From Nocardioides sp. Root190 (GTDB taxonomy: Bacteria; Actinomycetota; Actinomycetes; Propionibacteriales; Nocardioidaceae), in contig NZ_LMIA01000007.1 in assembly GCF_001428565.1 (NCBI RefSeq), positions 248,001 through 312,000 on the forward strand: a stretch of DNA of 64,000 nt, written 5' to 3'. Made by a program: the position numbers and the translations under genes. Below the pieces are notes generated by a model. It had not been told where the DNA came from, made no database searches, and worked only from the letters and a program-made list of their open reading frames with translations. Below are positions 51,625 to 59,653 of the stretch, piece by piece. Positions within the stretch are counted from its first letter, which is position 1. Each line of letters begins with the position of its first letter.

Positions 51625-54600
51625 TCAGACATTTCTCCGGTACTGGCCGCCGACCTCGAAGAAGGCCTCGGTGATCTGGCCCAGCGAGCAGACCCGGGCG
51701 GCGTCCATCAGGACGGCGAAGACGTTCTCGCCGTGAACGGCCGCGTCCTTGAGCGCAGCGATCGCCCGGGTCGCGTCGTTCTGGTGGTCCACCTGGTAGT
51801 CACGGACCCGCGTCAGCTGCGACTCCTTCTCGCTCTCGGTCGCCCGGGCGAGCTCGATCGACTGCGGCTCCTCGTCCTCGACGGCAGGCTTGCGGAAGGT
51901 GTTGACGCCGATGATGGGCAGCGAGCCGTCGTGCTTGCGGTGCTCGTAGAGCATCGACTCGTCCTGGATCCGGCCGCGCTGGTAGCCGGTCTCCATCGCG
52001 CCGAGCACCCCGCCGCGCTCCGAGATCCGGTCGAACTCGGTGAGCACGGCCGCCTCGACCATGTCCGTGAGCTCGTCGATGATGTAGGAGCCCTGCAGGG
52101 GGTTCTCGTTCATCGCGAGACCCCACTCGCGGTTGATGATCAGCTGGATCGCGAGCGCCCGGCGCACCGACTCCTCGGTCGGGGTGGTGACCGCTTCGTC
52201 GTACGCGTTGGTGTGCAGCGAGTTCGCGTTGTCGTAGATCGCGATGAGCGCCTGGAGCGTGGTGCGGATGTCGTTGAAGTCCATCTCCTGCGCGTGCAGG
52301 GACCGTCCGGAGGTCTGGACGTGGTACTTCAGCTTCTGCGAACGCTCGTTGGCGCCGTACTTGTCGCGCATCGTGATCGCCCAGATGCGGCGGGCGACGC
52401 GGCCGAGCACGGAGTACTCCGGGTCCATGCCGTTGGAGAAGAAGAACGACAGGTTGGGTGCGAACTCGTTGATGTCCATGCCACGCGCGAGGTACGACTC
52501 GACGTAGGTGAAGCCGTTGCTCAGGGTGAAGGCGAGCTGGCTGATGGGGTTCGCCCCGGCCTCGGCGATGTGATAGCCGGAGATCGACACCGAGTAGAAG
52601 TTCTGCACCGCATTGTCGATGAAGTACTGCTGGATGTCGCCCATCATCCGCAGCGAGAACTCCGTGGAGAACAGGGCGGTGTTCTGGCCCTGGTCCTCCT
52701 TGAGGATGTCGGCCTGCACGGTGCCGCGGACGTTGGCGAGCGCGAATGCCTTGATCTCGTTGAGCTCGGAGACCGAGGGCTGGCGGTCCTCGCGCTCGAC
52801 GAACGCCTCGACCTGCTGGTCGATCGCGGTGTTGAGGAAGAACGCGAGCACAGTCGGGGCCGGGCCGTTGATCGTCAGGGACACCGACGTCGACGGGGCG
52901 ACCAGGTCGAAGCCGTCGAACAGCGCCTTCATGTCGTCCAGCGTCGCGACGGACACACCGGAGGTGCCGACCTTGCCGTAGATGTCGGGGCGCGGGTCCG
53001 GGTCGCGGCCGTAGAGCGTGACCGAGTCGAACGCCGTCGAGAGACGGGTCGCGTCGGCGTGCTCGGAGAGCACCTTGAAACGTCGGTTGGTGCGGAACGG
53101 GTCGCCCTCCCCGGCGAACATCCGGGCCGGGTCCTCTCCGTCACGCTTGAACGGGAACACGCCTGCGGTGAAGGGGAAGTAGCCGGGCAGGTTCTCGTTG
53201 CGCCAGTACTTCACGAGCTCGCCGTGGTCGGTGTAGCGCGGCAGCGCGACGCGGCGGATCTTGTTGCCGGAGAGCGACTCCCGCGTCAGGGCCGTGTGGA
53301 TCTCGCGGTCGCGCACGGTGACGACCTGCTCGTCGCCCTCGTAGGACGCGACCACGTCGGGCCAGCGCTCGATCTGGTCGACGACCTCGGTCGGGAGCGC
53401 TGCACGGGCGCCCTGCACCAGCTCGTCGAGGTCCGAGGAGACGACCTCGCCCTGGACGTACTCGAGGCGCTGCAGACGGACCGCTGCCTCGGAGAGGCGG
53501 TCGGTGTCCTGGTGGTAGGTGCGGACGGCGTCGGCGATCTCGGCGAGGTAGCGGACCCGGTTGGGCGGCACGATGTGGCCGGCCTCGGTCGAGTGGCGCA
53601 CCTCGACCCGGGGAAGAGCGCCCTCGTCCATCACCAGTCCGCGAGCGGTGAGCTGCGTGGCGAGCTCCTGGTAGAGAGCAGTCACGCCGTCGTCGTTGAA
53701 GTGGGCGGCCGAGGTGCCGAAGACCGGCATGTCCTCGGGCTTCTTGCCGAACGCCTCGCGGTTGCGCACCATCTGGCGCCCGACGTCACGCAGGGCGTCC
53801 ATCGCGCCGCGGCGCTCGAACTTGTTGATCGCGACCAGGTCGGCGAAGTCGAGCATGTCGATCTTCTCGAGCTGGGAGGCCGCGCCGAACTCCGGCGTCA
53901 TGACGTACATGCTCACGTCGACGAAGGGCACGATCGCCGCGTCGCCCTGGCCGATGCCGGGGGTCTCCACGATGACCAGGTCGAACCCGGCCGCCTTGAC
54001 GACGTCGATGACGTCGGTCAGGTGCTCGGGCAGCTCGTGGGCGCCGCGGGTGGCCAGGCTGCGGAAGAACGCACGGTCGCCGTCGAGGGAGTTCATCCGG
54101 ATCCGGTCGCCGAGCAGTGCGCCACCACCGCGGCGACGGGTCGGGTCGACCGCGATGACGGCCACACGGAGCTTGTCGGACTGGTCGATGCGGAAGCGGC
54201 GGACCAGCTCGTCGGTGAGGCTCGACTTGCCGGAGCCACCGGTGCCGGTGATGCCGAGCACCGGAACGGTGCGGCCGGTCGCGACCTCCTTGATGCGGGC
54301 CATCATCGCGGCGGGCAGCTGACCGGACTCGGCGCCGCTGATCGCACGGGCGAGCGAGAACCGGTCGCCGGACACGACGGCGTCGGCCTCGACGCTGCCG
54401 AGCGACCACGGGTCGACGTCGCACGCCTGGATCATCGAGTTGATCATGCCGACGAGGCCGAGCTCGACGCCGTCCTCGGGCGAGAAGATCTTGACGCCGC
54501 TCGTGGCGAGGCGCTCGATCTCCTCGTGGACGATCACGCCGCCACCGCCGCCGTACACCTTGATGTGCCCGGCGCCGCGCTCGCGGAGCGACTCGACGAG

Positions 54601-54846
54601 GTACTCGAAGTACTCCACGTGGCCGCCCTGGTACGACGACACCGCCACGCCCTGCACGTCCTCCTCGATCGCCGCGTCGACGACCTCCTGGACGGAGCGG
54701 TTGTGGCCGAGGTGGATGACCTCGGCGCCCTGGCTCTGCAGGATCCGCCGCATGATGTTGATCGACGCGTCGTGCCCGTCGAACAGGCTGGACGCGGTCA
54801 CGAAGCGGACCGGGTGCTGCGGAACGTGCAAGGTGCTGTCGGACAT
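51625..54846 (-). CDS. icmF: Fused isobutyryl-CoA mutase (IcmF)
   Basis: 1073 residues from the ATG at 54846 with GGAAGG upstream. Domain order fits IcmF: N-terminal B12-binding domain (FDGHDASINIM with the lower-axial His, then SSYQGGH), MeaI-type GTPase chaperone (GITGTGGSGKSSLTDEL Walker A; NKFERRG) and C-terminal mutase barrel with GTSGVS, SISGYHIAEAGANP and NEWGLAMNENP-like segments. It interconverts isobutyryl- and n-butyryl-CoA using adenosylcobalamin. Divergent from a MarR gene with a perfect palindrome between. Confidence 0.95.
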   Translation of the reverse strand: MSDSTLHVPQHPVRFVTASSLFDGHDASINIMRRILQSQGAEVIHLGHNRSVQEVVDAAIEEDVQGVAVSSYQGGHVEYFEYLVESLRERGAGHIKVYGGGGGVIVHEEIERLATSGVKIFSPEDGVELGLVGMINSMIQACDVDPWSLGSVEADAVVSGDRFSLARAISGAESGQLPAAMMARIKEVATGRTVPVLGITGTGGSGKSSLTDELVRRFRIDQSDKLRVAVIAVDPTRRRGGGALLGDRIRMNSLDGDRAFFRSLATRGAHELPEHLTDVIDVVKAAGFDLVIVETPGIGQGDAAIVPFVDVSMYVMTPEFGAASQLEKIDMLDFADLVAINKFERRGAMDALRDVGRQMVRNREAFGKKPEDMPVFGTSAAHFNDDGVTALYQELATQLTARGLVMDEGALPRVEVRHSTEAGHIVPPNRVRYLAEIADAVRTYHQDTDRLSEAAVRLQRLEYVQGEVVSSDLDELVQGARAALPTEVVDQIERWPDVVASYEGDEQVVTVRDREIHTALTRESLSGNKIRRVALPRYTDHGELVKYWRNENLPGYFPFTAGVFPFKRDGEDPARMFAGEGDPFRTNRRFKVLSEHADATRLSTAFDSVTLYGRDPDPRPDIYGKVGTSGVSVATLDDMKALFDGFDLVAPSTSVSLTINGPAPTVLAFFLNTAIDQQVEAFVEREDRQPSVSELNEIKAFALANVRGTVQADILKEDQGQNTALFSTEFSLRMMGDIQQYFIDNAVQNFYSVSISGYHIAEAGANPISQLAFTLSNGFTYVESYLARGMDINEFAPNLSFFFSNGMDPEYSVLGRVARRIWAITMRDKYGANERSQKLKYHVQTSGRSLHAQEMDFNDIRTTLQALIAIYDNANSLHTNAYDEAVTTPTEESVRRALAIQLIINREWGLAMNENPLQGSYIIDELTDMVEAAVLTEFDRISERGGVLGAMETGYQRGRIQDESMLYEHRKHDGSLPIIGVNTFRKPAVEDEEPQSIELARATESEKESQLTRVRDYQVDHQNDATRAIAALKDAAVHGENVFAVLMDAARVCSLGQITEAFFEVGGQYRRNV

Positions 54847-54881
54847 GCGATGGCCTTCCATGGTCTTCGGACTTCCGATAA

Positions 54882-54899
54882 TAGGACGTCCTAGTAAAT
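54882..54899. promoter_or_regulatory. MarR-type operator between icmF and marR
   Basis: The 12-bp palindrome TAGGACGTCCTA (54882-54893) begins the 18-base sequence TAGGACGTCCTAGTAAAT. The same 18 bases occur at 56356-56373, before the 3-hydroxyacyl-CoA dehydrogenase gene. The site lies between the divergent icmF and marR starts and is AT-rich relative to the genome. Likely bound by the adjacent MarR protein. Confidence 0.75.
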
Positions 54900-54923
54900 A
54901 TGGGAAGCGGTAGGGTCCTCCCC

Positions 54924-55427
54924 ATGCCCGCCCCCCGCTTGCCGTTCGACCCGATCGAGCGCGCCGGCGACCACTGGGAGGAACACTTCGGCGACGCCAC
55001 GTCGATGCGTCTGGCCACCTCGGTGATGCGTGTCCAGCAGCTCATGATCGGAGCTCTCGACGGCGCCCTGAAGCCCTTCGCCCTGACCTTCTCGCGCTAC
55101 GAGGTCCTCGTGCTGCTGCTCTTCAGCAAGCGCGGCTCGCTGCCGCTGAGCAAGATCGGCGAGCGACTGATGGTCCACCCCACCTCGGTCACCAGTGCCA
55201 TCGACCGACTGGAGGCGCAGGGATTCGTCGAGCGGGTGGCCGACGAGGAGGACCGTCGTCGTACCCTCGCCCGGCTGACGCCGGCCGGACGCTCCACGGT
55301 GCGCAAGGCGACCAAGGCGGTCGCGGCGATCGACTTCGCGATCACCGGCCTCGACGACGGGCAGCAGGCCGAGACCTACGACCTGCTGCGCAACGTGCGC
55401 AAGGCATCGGGCGACTTCCCGGACTGA
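54924..55427 (+). CDS. MarR-family transcriptional regulator
   Basis: 167 residues from the ATG at 54924; an in-frame ATG at 54900 would start at the operator edge. Winged helix LPLSKIGERLMVHPTSVTSAIDRLEAQGFVERVADEEDRRRTL is classic MarR. It diverges from icmF over a palindrome repeated before the hydroxyacyl-CoA dehydrogenase gene, so it probably regulates itself and both acyl-CoA enzymes. A CoA thioester is a plausible ligand. Confidence 0.9.
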   Translation: MPAPRLPFDPIERAGDHWEEHFGDATSMRLATSVMRVQQLMIGALDGALKPFALTFSRYEVLVLLLFSKRGSLPLSKIGERLMVHPTSVTSAIDRLEAQGFVERVADEEDRRRTLARLTPAGRSTVRKATKAVAAIDFAITGLDDGQQAETYDLLRNVRKASGDFPD

Positions 55428-55464
55428 GCTCGCGCCCAGCCCGGGGCGAGCCGGGGCGACCCGG

Positions 55465-56319
55465 TCAGGCGTAGGTGTGGAACCCGCGCCCGGTCTTGCG
55501 GCCGAGCAGGCCGGCCTCGACCATACGGTTGAGTAGCGGGGGAGCGGTGTACAGCGGCTCCTTGAATTCTTCGTAGAGCGACTCCGCGATCGCGCGGGTG
55601 GTGTCGAGACCGATCAGGTCGGCGAGCGCGAGCGGGCCCTGCGGGTGGGCGGCGCCGAGCACGAAGCCCTGGTCGATGTCCTCGGCGGTGGCGAAGCCGG
55701 ACTCGAGCATCCGGATCGCGGAGAGGATGAACGGGATCAGCAGGGCGTTCACGACGAAGCCGGCGCGGTCCTGGCAGTCGATCGCGTGCTTGCCGAGGTC
55801 GTCCTGGACGAAGCTGCGCGAGCGCTCGGTGGTCGCGTCGGCGGTCATCAGGGACGGGACGAGCTCGACCAGCTTGAGCACCGGCACCGGGTTGAAGAAG
55901 TGGATGCCGAGCACGTGGCTGGGCCGCTGGGTGGCGACGGCGAGCTTCATGATCGGGATCGAGGACGTGTTGGAGGCGAGGATCGCGTCCGGGCTCGTGA
56001 CGATCTGGTCGAGCTGACGGAACAGTGCGGTCTTGGCGTCCTCGTCCTCCAGGATGGCCTCGACGACCAGGTCGCGGTCGGCGAGGGCGGTGAGGTCGTC
56101 GACGACCCGGATCCGGGCCAGCACCTCCTCGGCGGAATCGATCTTGCCGCGGCTCTCGGCGCGCTTGAGGGAGGCCTCGAGCCGATGGCGTGCTGCTTCG
56201 GCTGCCGCTGCGGAGGACTCCGCGACGATCACGTCCTTGCCGGCGCGCGCGCAGACCTCTGCGATGCCCGATCCCATCAGTCCGCCGCCGACCACGCCCA
56301 CGCGTGCGATGTCCGTCAT
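55465..56319 (-). CDS. 3-hydroxybutyryl-CoA dehydrogenase
   Basis: 284 residues, usual length for Hbd/FadB2. NAD motif VGVVGGGLMGSGIAEVCARAG, the catalytic His in LGIHFFNPVPVLKLVE, and NALLIPFILSAI. Oxidises 3-hydroxyacyl-CoA to 3-ketoacyl-CoA (or the reverse). It has its own promoter region with the MarR-type palindrome 36 bases before the ATG, linking it to icmF in short-chain acyl-CoA metabolism. Confidence 0.94.
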   Translation of the reverse strand: MTDIARVGVVGGGLMGSGIAEVCARAGKDVIVAESSAAAAEAARHRLEASLKRAESRGKIDSAEEVLARIRVVDDLTALADRDLVVEAILEDEDAKTALFRQLDQIVTSPDAILASNTSSIPIMKLAVATQRPSHVLGIHFFNPVPVLKLVELVPSLMTADATTERSRSFVQDDLGKHAIDCQDRAGFVVNALLIPFILSAIRMLESGFATAEDIDQGFVLGAAHPQGPLALADLIGLDTTRAIAESLYEEFKEPLYTAPPLLNRMVEAGLLGRKTGRGFHTYA

Positions 56320-56355
56320 TGCGCTCTCCCGTCGTTGCTCGTCCCTCCAGATTAG

Positions 56356-56373
56356 TAGGACGTCCTAGTAAAT
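56356..56373. promoter_or_regulatory. MarR-type operator upstream of hydroxyacyl-CoA dehydrogenase
   Basis: TAGGACGTCCTAGTAAAT is identical over 18 bases to the site at 54882-54899. Outer bases extend the dyad (TTAG before, GTAA after) with one mismatch. It lies 36 bases upstream of the gene's ATG, where a repressor would block transcription. Confidence 0.72.
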
Positions 56374-56433
56374 CTAGGCCGCCCCCGCGCGGCGGGCCAC
56401 GTCTGCCCTCACAAAGAAGGCGGCCCGGCGTTG

Positions 56434-56937
56434 TCAGGAACTGACGAGAGGGGCGATCTGGTCGACCAGCGCGGACGAGGTGCGCTCGACCATGTCGAGG
56501 ACGTCGCGGAAGCCTGCGTCCCCGCCGTAGTAGGGGTCGGGTACGTCGCCGGGCGACTCCGGATCGAAGTCCCGGAACAGCCGCAGCCGCTCCGGATCCG
56601 CCGCGCCGAGCTCCCGCAGGTCGCGGAGGTTCTCCCGGTCCATGGCGAGCACGAGGTCGTACTCCTCGAGCCAGGTCGCCTGCACCTGTTGGGCGCGGTG
56701 CCGGCTGGCGTCGTACCCCTCGTCGCTCAGCAGGCGGGCCGCCCGAGGATCCATCCCGTCGCCGGCGTGCCAGCCGCCGGTCCCCGCACTCACGACCGTG
56801 ACGACGTCGTCGAGACCGGCGTCGGCGACGCTGGCGTTGAGCACCACGTCGGCCATCGGGGAGCGGCAGATGTTGCCGAGGCAGACGACGGCGACCCGGT
56901 AGCGCCCCGGCGTGCGGGGTGCGGGTGCTGTCGTCAC
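56434..56937 (-). CDS. Low-molecular-weight protein-tyrosine phosphatase
   Basis: 167 residues from a GTG overlapping the preceding stop. P-loop VVCLGNICRSPMAD has the CX5R catalytic motif, and the general-acid Asp is in DPYYGG. Dephosphorylates protein tyrosine (or arginine) in the cytoplasm. Coupled (GTGA) to the holin-like membrane protein gene upstream. Confidence 0.92.
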   Translation of the reverse strand: MTTAPAPRTPGRYRVAVVCLGNICRSPMADVVLNASVADAGLDDVVTVVSAGTGGWHAGDGMDPRAARLLSDEGYDASRHRAQQVQATWLEEYDLVLAMDRENLRDLRELGAADPERLRLFRDFDPESPGDVPDPYYGGDAGFRDVLDMVERTSSALVDQIAPLVSS

Positions 56938-57329
56938 TCGTCCTCGACGCCGACGAAGGCGTCGAGGATCCAGGTCGTGACACTGATGATGATCGCGCCC
57001 CCGACGGCCGGCCAGAACCCGTCGACGTGGAATCCGAGGTCGACGCCATCGGCGAGCCACGCGGTGAGCCGCAGCAGCAGTGCGTTGAGCACCAGCAGGA
57101 ACAGGCCGAGGGTGACCAGGATGAAGGGGATCGAGAGCAACGTCAGGATCGGCTTCACGAACGCCGTGATCGCGCACGAGATGAGCGCCACCAGCATCAG
57201 CGGGATGAACTTGTCCTGGATCTCGGCGGCGCCGTCCCTGACGCCCTCGAAACGGATGCCGTCGATCAGTTGCGCGGCCACGGCCAGCGCGGCCGCGGTG
57301 ATGCCCCAGCGGGAGAGGAAGGCCAGCAT
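56934..57329 (-). CDS. Phage-holin-family (DUF360/YvlD-like) membrane protein
   Basis: 131 residues with about four membrane helices (AAALAVAAQLIDGI, FIPLMLVALISCAITAFVKP, LLSIPFILVTLGLFLLVLNA, PAVGGAIIISVTTWIL). The KPILTLLSIPFILVTLGLFL stretch and LTAWLADGVDLGFHVDGF typify this family, which is widespread in non-phage contexts; function unknown. Overlaps the phosphatase gene by 4 bp. Confidence 0.85.
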   Translation of the reverse strand: MLAFLSRWGITAAALAVAAQLIDGIRFEGVRDGAAEIQDKFIPLMLVALISCAITAFVKPILTLLSIPFILVTLGLFLLVLNALLLRLTAWLADGVDLGFHVDGFWPAVGGAIIISVTTWILDAFVGVEDE

Positions 57330-57382
57330 GCGCTCAGTCTGGCAGGTCACGGCACGACTGCGCCGATCCGTCACCCGGGCAG

Positions 57383-58087
57383 TCACTCCAGGCCGAGGGC
57401 CTCGATGATCTCGATCTCGGCGTCGTCGATGTGCCTGCGCAGGAACGTGTAGGCGCCGTGGCGGCCGTCGATCTCGCCCGCCTCGAGCAGGGCGACCAGG
57501 CCTTCGTGGGCCTCGGCCTCGTCGTGCGCGTTGCGGCTGAGCCGGTCGACCTGGGCGAGCGCCAGCTTGAGCTCGTCCATCAGGGCCTCGGCCATGTGGA
57601 CCAGCCGGGCACTGCCGGTCAGCTCGACGAGGGAGACGTGGAAGGCGAGGTGCCGCTCGTTGAGCTCCTCGTAGGACGCCTTGCCGCCGCGGACCGCCTC
57701 CGTGTAGGCCTCGAGCGTGGCGCGGACCCGCTGGCGTCGTACGTCGTCGGCGGCGGTCCATGCCTGCACGCCGGCGCCCTCGAGGACCCACCGTGCCCGG
57801 CAGACGTCGCGCACGGAGTCCGCTCGGGGGGTCGCGACGCTGACCCCACGATTGGGCTCGCGGGTCGCCAGGCCCTCGGCGACCAGCACGGTCAGCGCCT
57901 CGCGCACCGTGGGTCGTGAGACGCCGAGCGACTCGGCGAGGGCCAGTTCGCGCAGGGGGGTGCCGCTCTCCAGCTCGCCCTCGAAGACGGCCCGCCGCAG
58001 CTCGGCGGCCACCCGCGACACGGTCGAGGCGTGCTCGACGCTGAGCGTGGCGAAGCGGGCCTTGGGGCCGGTCGGGGTGGCGGGCAT
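57383..58087 (-). CDS. GntR-family regulator, FadR/FCD subfamily
   Basis: 234 residues. N-terminal winged helix LRELALAESLGVSRPTVREALTVLVAEG, then an all-helical FCD domain with His residues in FHVSL and DEAEAHEGLV that may hold metal. Divergent from the dimethylargininase gene; the gap contains TTGTCTGACAA, the expected operator type. It probably senses an amino-acid-derived ligand. Confidence 0.9.
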   Translation of the reverse strand: MPATPTGPKARFATLSVEHASTVSRVAAELRRAVFEGELESGTPLRELALAESLGVSRPTVREALTVLVAEGLATREPNRGVSVATPRADSVRDVCRARWVLEGAGVQAWTAADDVRRQRVRATLEAYTEAVRGGKASYEELNERHLAFHVSLVELTGSARLVHMAEALMDELKLALAQVDRLSRNAHDEAEAHEGLVALLEAGEIDGRHGAYTFLRRHIDDAEIEIIEALGLE

Positions 58088-58143
58088 GGGCCCATTCTGC
58101 CGCCCGGGGTGACCGCGAGCGGACCACCCGCTATTCTCGACAC

Positions 58144-58161
58144 TGTCAGATTGTCTGACAA
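58144..58161. promoter_or_regulatory. GntR/FadR-type operator between gntR and the dimethylargininase gene
   Basis: TGTCAGA-TTG-TCTGACA (58144-58160) has perfect 7-bp arms and overlaps TTGTC-T-GACAA (58151-58161). The second fits the short dyad of FadR-subfamily regulators. A TATTCT -10-like hexamer lies at 58132-58137, so binding would block the plus-strand promoter. Confidence 0.6.
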
Positions 58162-58203
58162 TCAGCCGATCGGGACGTGCGACGGTGGACGACGGAGGGG
58201 CCG

Positions 58204-59124
58204 ATGGTGCAGGGCACGCTGGAGTGGGGATGGCGCTACGCGATGGTGGACCCGTCGGCGTACCGGATCGACTACGCCATCAATCCCCACATGGATCCCG
58301 CGGTGCAGCCGGACCCCGCGCGGGCCCGGGACCAGTGGGAGACCCTGCGAGGCACGCTGGTGGGCCTCGGTGCCACCGTGGAGGTCATCCCGGCCCTGCC
58401 GGACGCCCCCGACATGGTCTACGCGATGAACCTCGGGCTGGTCGCGCTCCGACCCGAGTGGACCGGACCCGGCCGGCGCTCGGTCCTGCTGTCCCACATG
58501 CGCTACCCCCAGCGCCGGATCGAGACCCCGGCCGCCCGAGCCTGGTTCGAGGGTCAGGGCTTCGCGCCGTCGTACGTCGGCCGCGACGGGATCGGCGCGC
58601 ACTTCGAGGCCGGGGACGCCTTCCCCTTCCGTGGGGACCTGGTGGTCGGCCACGGTCCGCGCACCGACGAGCTCGCCCTCAAGCACCTCGCCGACGACCT
58701 CGGCGTGCAGGTGCGGGGGCTGCGGATCGTGCATCCCGGGATGTACCACCTCGACCTGGCCTTCTGCCCGCTCGACGACGACCACGCGCTGGTCTGCCCG
58801 TCGGCCTTCGACGACGAGTCAGCGACGGCGCTGCTCGACCTGGTTCCGCAGCCGGTGATCCTCAGCGAGGAGGAGGCCCTGGGCAGCTGGTGCGCGAACT
58901 CGGTCGTGGTCGGCCGGACCGTCGTGATGCCCGACTGCCCGCGTCGCGTCCGGAACTGGCTCGACGCCCTCGGCTTCGACGTCGTGCTGGTCGAGGTGTC
59001 CGAGTTCCACCTGGGCGGCGGCTCGATCCGCTGCCTGACCAACCCCCTCGACCTGACGGTCGGTCGTGACCTCGACGTGCTGTCCGGCGGCCTGGTCGTG
59101 GCTCCAGGTACGGCGGCTGCCTGA
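58204..59124 (+). CDS. Dimethylarginine dimethylaminohydrolase-like amidinohydrolase
   Basis: 306 residues from the ATG at 58204 with GGAGGGG upstream. The guanidino-modifying fold is visible: DYAINPHMDP near the N-terminus, AHFEAGDAF in the centre and the catalytic Cys in FHLGGGSIRCLTNPL. Hydrolyses methylated arginine to citrulline and dimethylamine, or a related amidino compound. Divergent from the GntR gene over its likely operator. Confidence 0.87.
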   Translation: MVQGTLEWGWRYAMVDPSAYRIDYAINPHMDPAVQPDPARARDQWETLRGTLVGLGATVEVIPALPDAPDMVYAMNLGLVALRPEWTGPGRRSVLLSHMRYPQRRIETPAARAWFEGQGFAPSYVGRDGIGAHFEAGDAFPFRGDLVVGHGPRTDELALKHLADDLGVQVRGLRIVHPGMYHLDLAFCPLDDDHALVCPSAFDDESATALLDLVPQPVILSEEEALGSWCANSVVVGRTVVMPDCPRRVRNWLDALGFDVVLVEVSEFHLGGGSIRCLTNPLDLTVGRDLDVLSGGLVVAPGTAAA

Positions 59125-59209
59125 CCCATCCGGCGGCCGTGCCCTCGAGGGTGCCGGTCAGCGGCTACGGTAGGCGCGATCCCCGCCCGCACGTTCCCCA
59201 GGAGACCCG

Positions 59210-59653
59210 GTGTCCGGTCCCACCCCCGACCAGCCAGCGACCCCATCGTCGGACCCCGGCGAGTCGCAGCTGAAGGTCGGCGGCGGCAAGGGCCTGCGGA
59301 TCGCGATCGCCGTCGTCGGCGTGCTCCTGCTGATCGGGGTCGTCGTCGCCGGCGTCCTGGTCCTGACCGGCGGCAGCGACGAGGAGGAGCCCACGAAGGG
59401 CGCCACCGAGGAGACCACCAGCCCGTCGGACGCCCCGACACCGAGCACGCCCGAGTCGTCCCTCGAGGTTCCCACCGTCGACCCGTCCGACTTCCCGACG
59501 TCGACCGACCTGCCGACGATGCCCGACCTCCCGTCGTCCGTCACGGAGTTCCCGACCTCGTTCCCGAGCGACGGTGTTCCCTCGGAGTTCCCCTCGGACT
59601 CCGCCGGCTGGGACGCCTGGTTCTCCGACTCCATCGAAGAGGTGCAGCCATGA
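59210..59653 (+). CDS. Single-pass membrane protein with Ser/Thr/Pro-rich outer tail
   Basis: 147 residues, GTG start with AGGAG upstream. A short cytoplasmic part precedes one membrane helix (IAIAVVGVLLLIGVVVAGVLVL, about 31-53). The outer 95 residues are low-complexity, rich in Ser, Thr, Pro and Asp, with repeated SDFPTSTDLP-like units and an aromatic end (GWDAWFSD). No enzyme domain. Overlaps the next gene by ATGA. Confidence 0.78.
   Translation: MSGPTPDQPATPSSDPGESQLKVGGGKGLRIAIAVVGVLLLIGVVVAGVLVLTGGSDEEEPTKGATEETTSPSDAPTPSTPESSLEVPTVDPSDFPTSTDLPTMPDLPSSVTEFPTSFPSDGVPSEFPSDSAGWDAWFSDSIEEVQP

Noticed and set aside
51733..54894. A 1053-codon plus-strand frame opposite icmF
   Set aside because: Shadow of the well-conserved IcmF reading frame; composition is His/Arg/Asp/Val repeats with no motif.
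54847..54923. Cobalamin riboswitch upstream of icmF
   Set aside because: The gap is only 77 bases, has no B12-box-like sequence, and is dominated by the MarR-type palindrome.
56934..57329. Prophage remnant, suggested by the holin-family name
   Set aside because: The family is common in non-phage loci; no integrase, capsid, lysin or attachment repeats are nearby.
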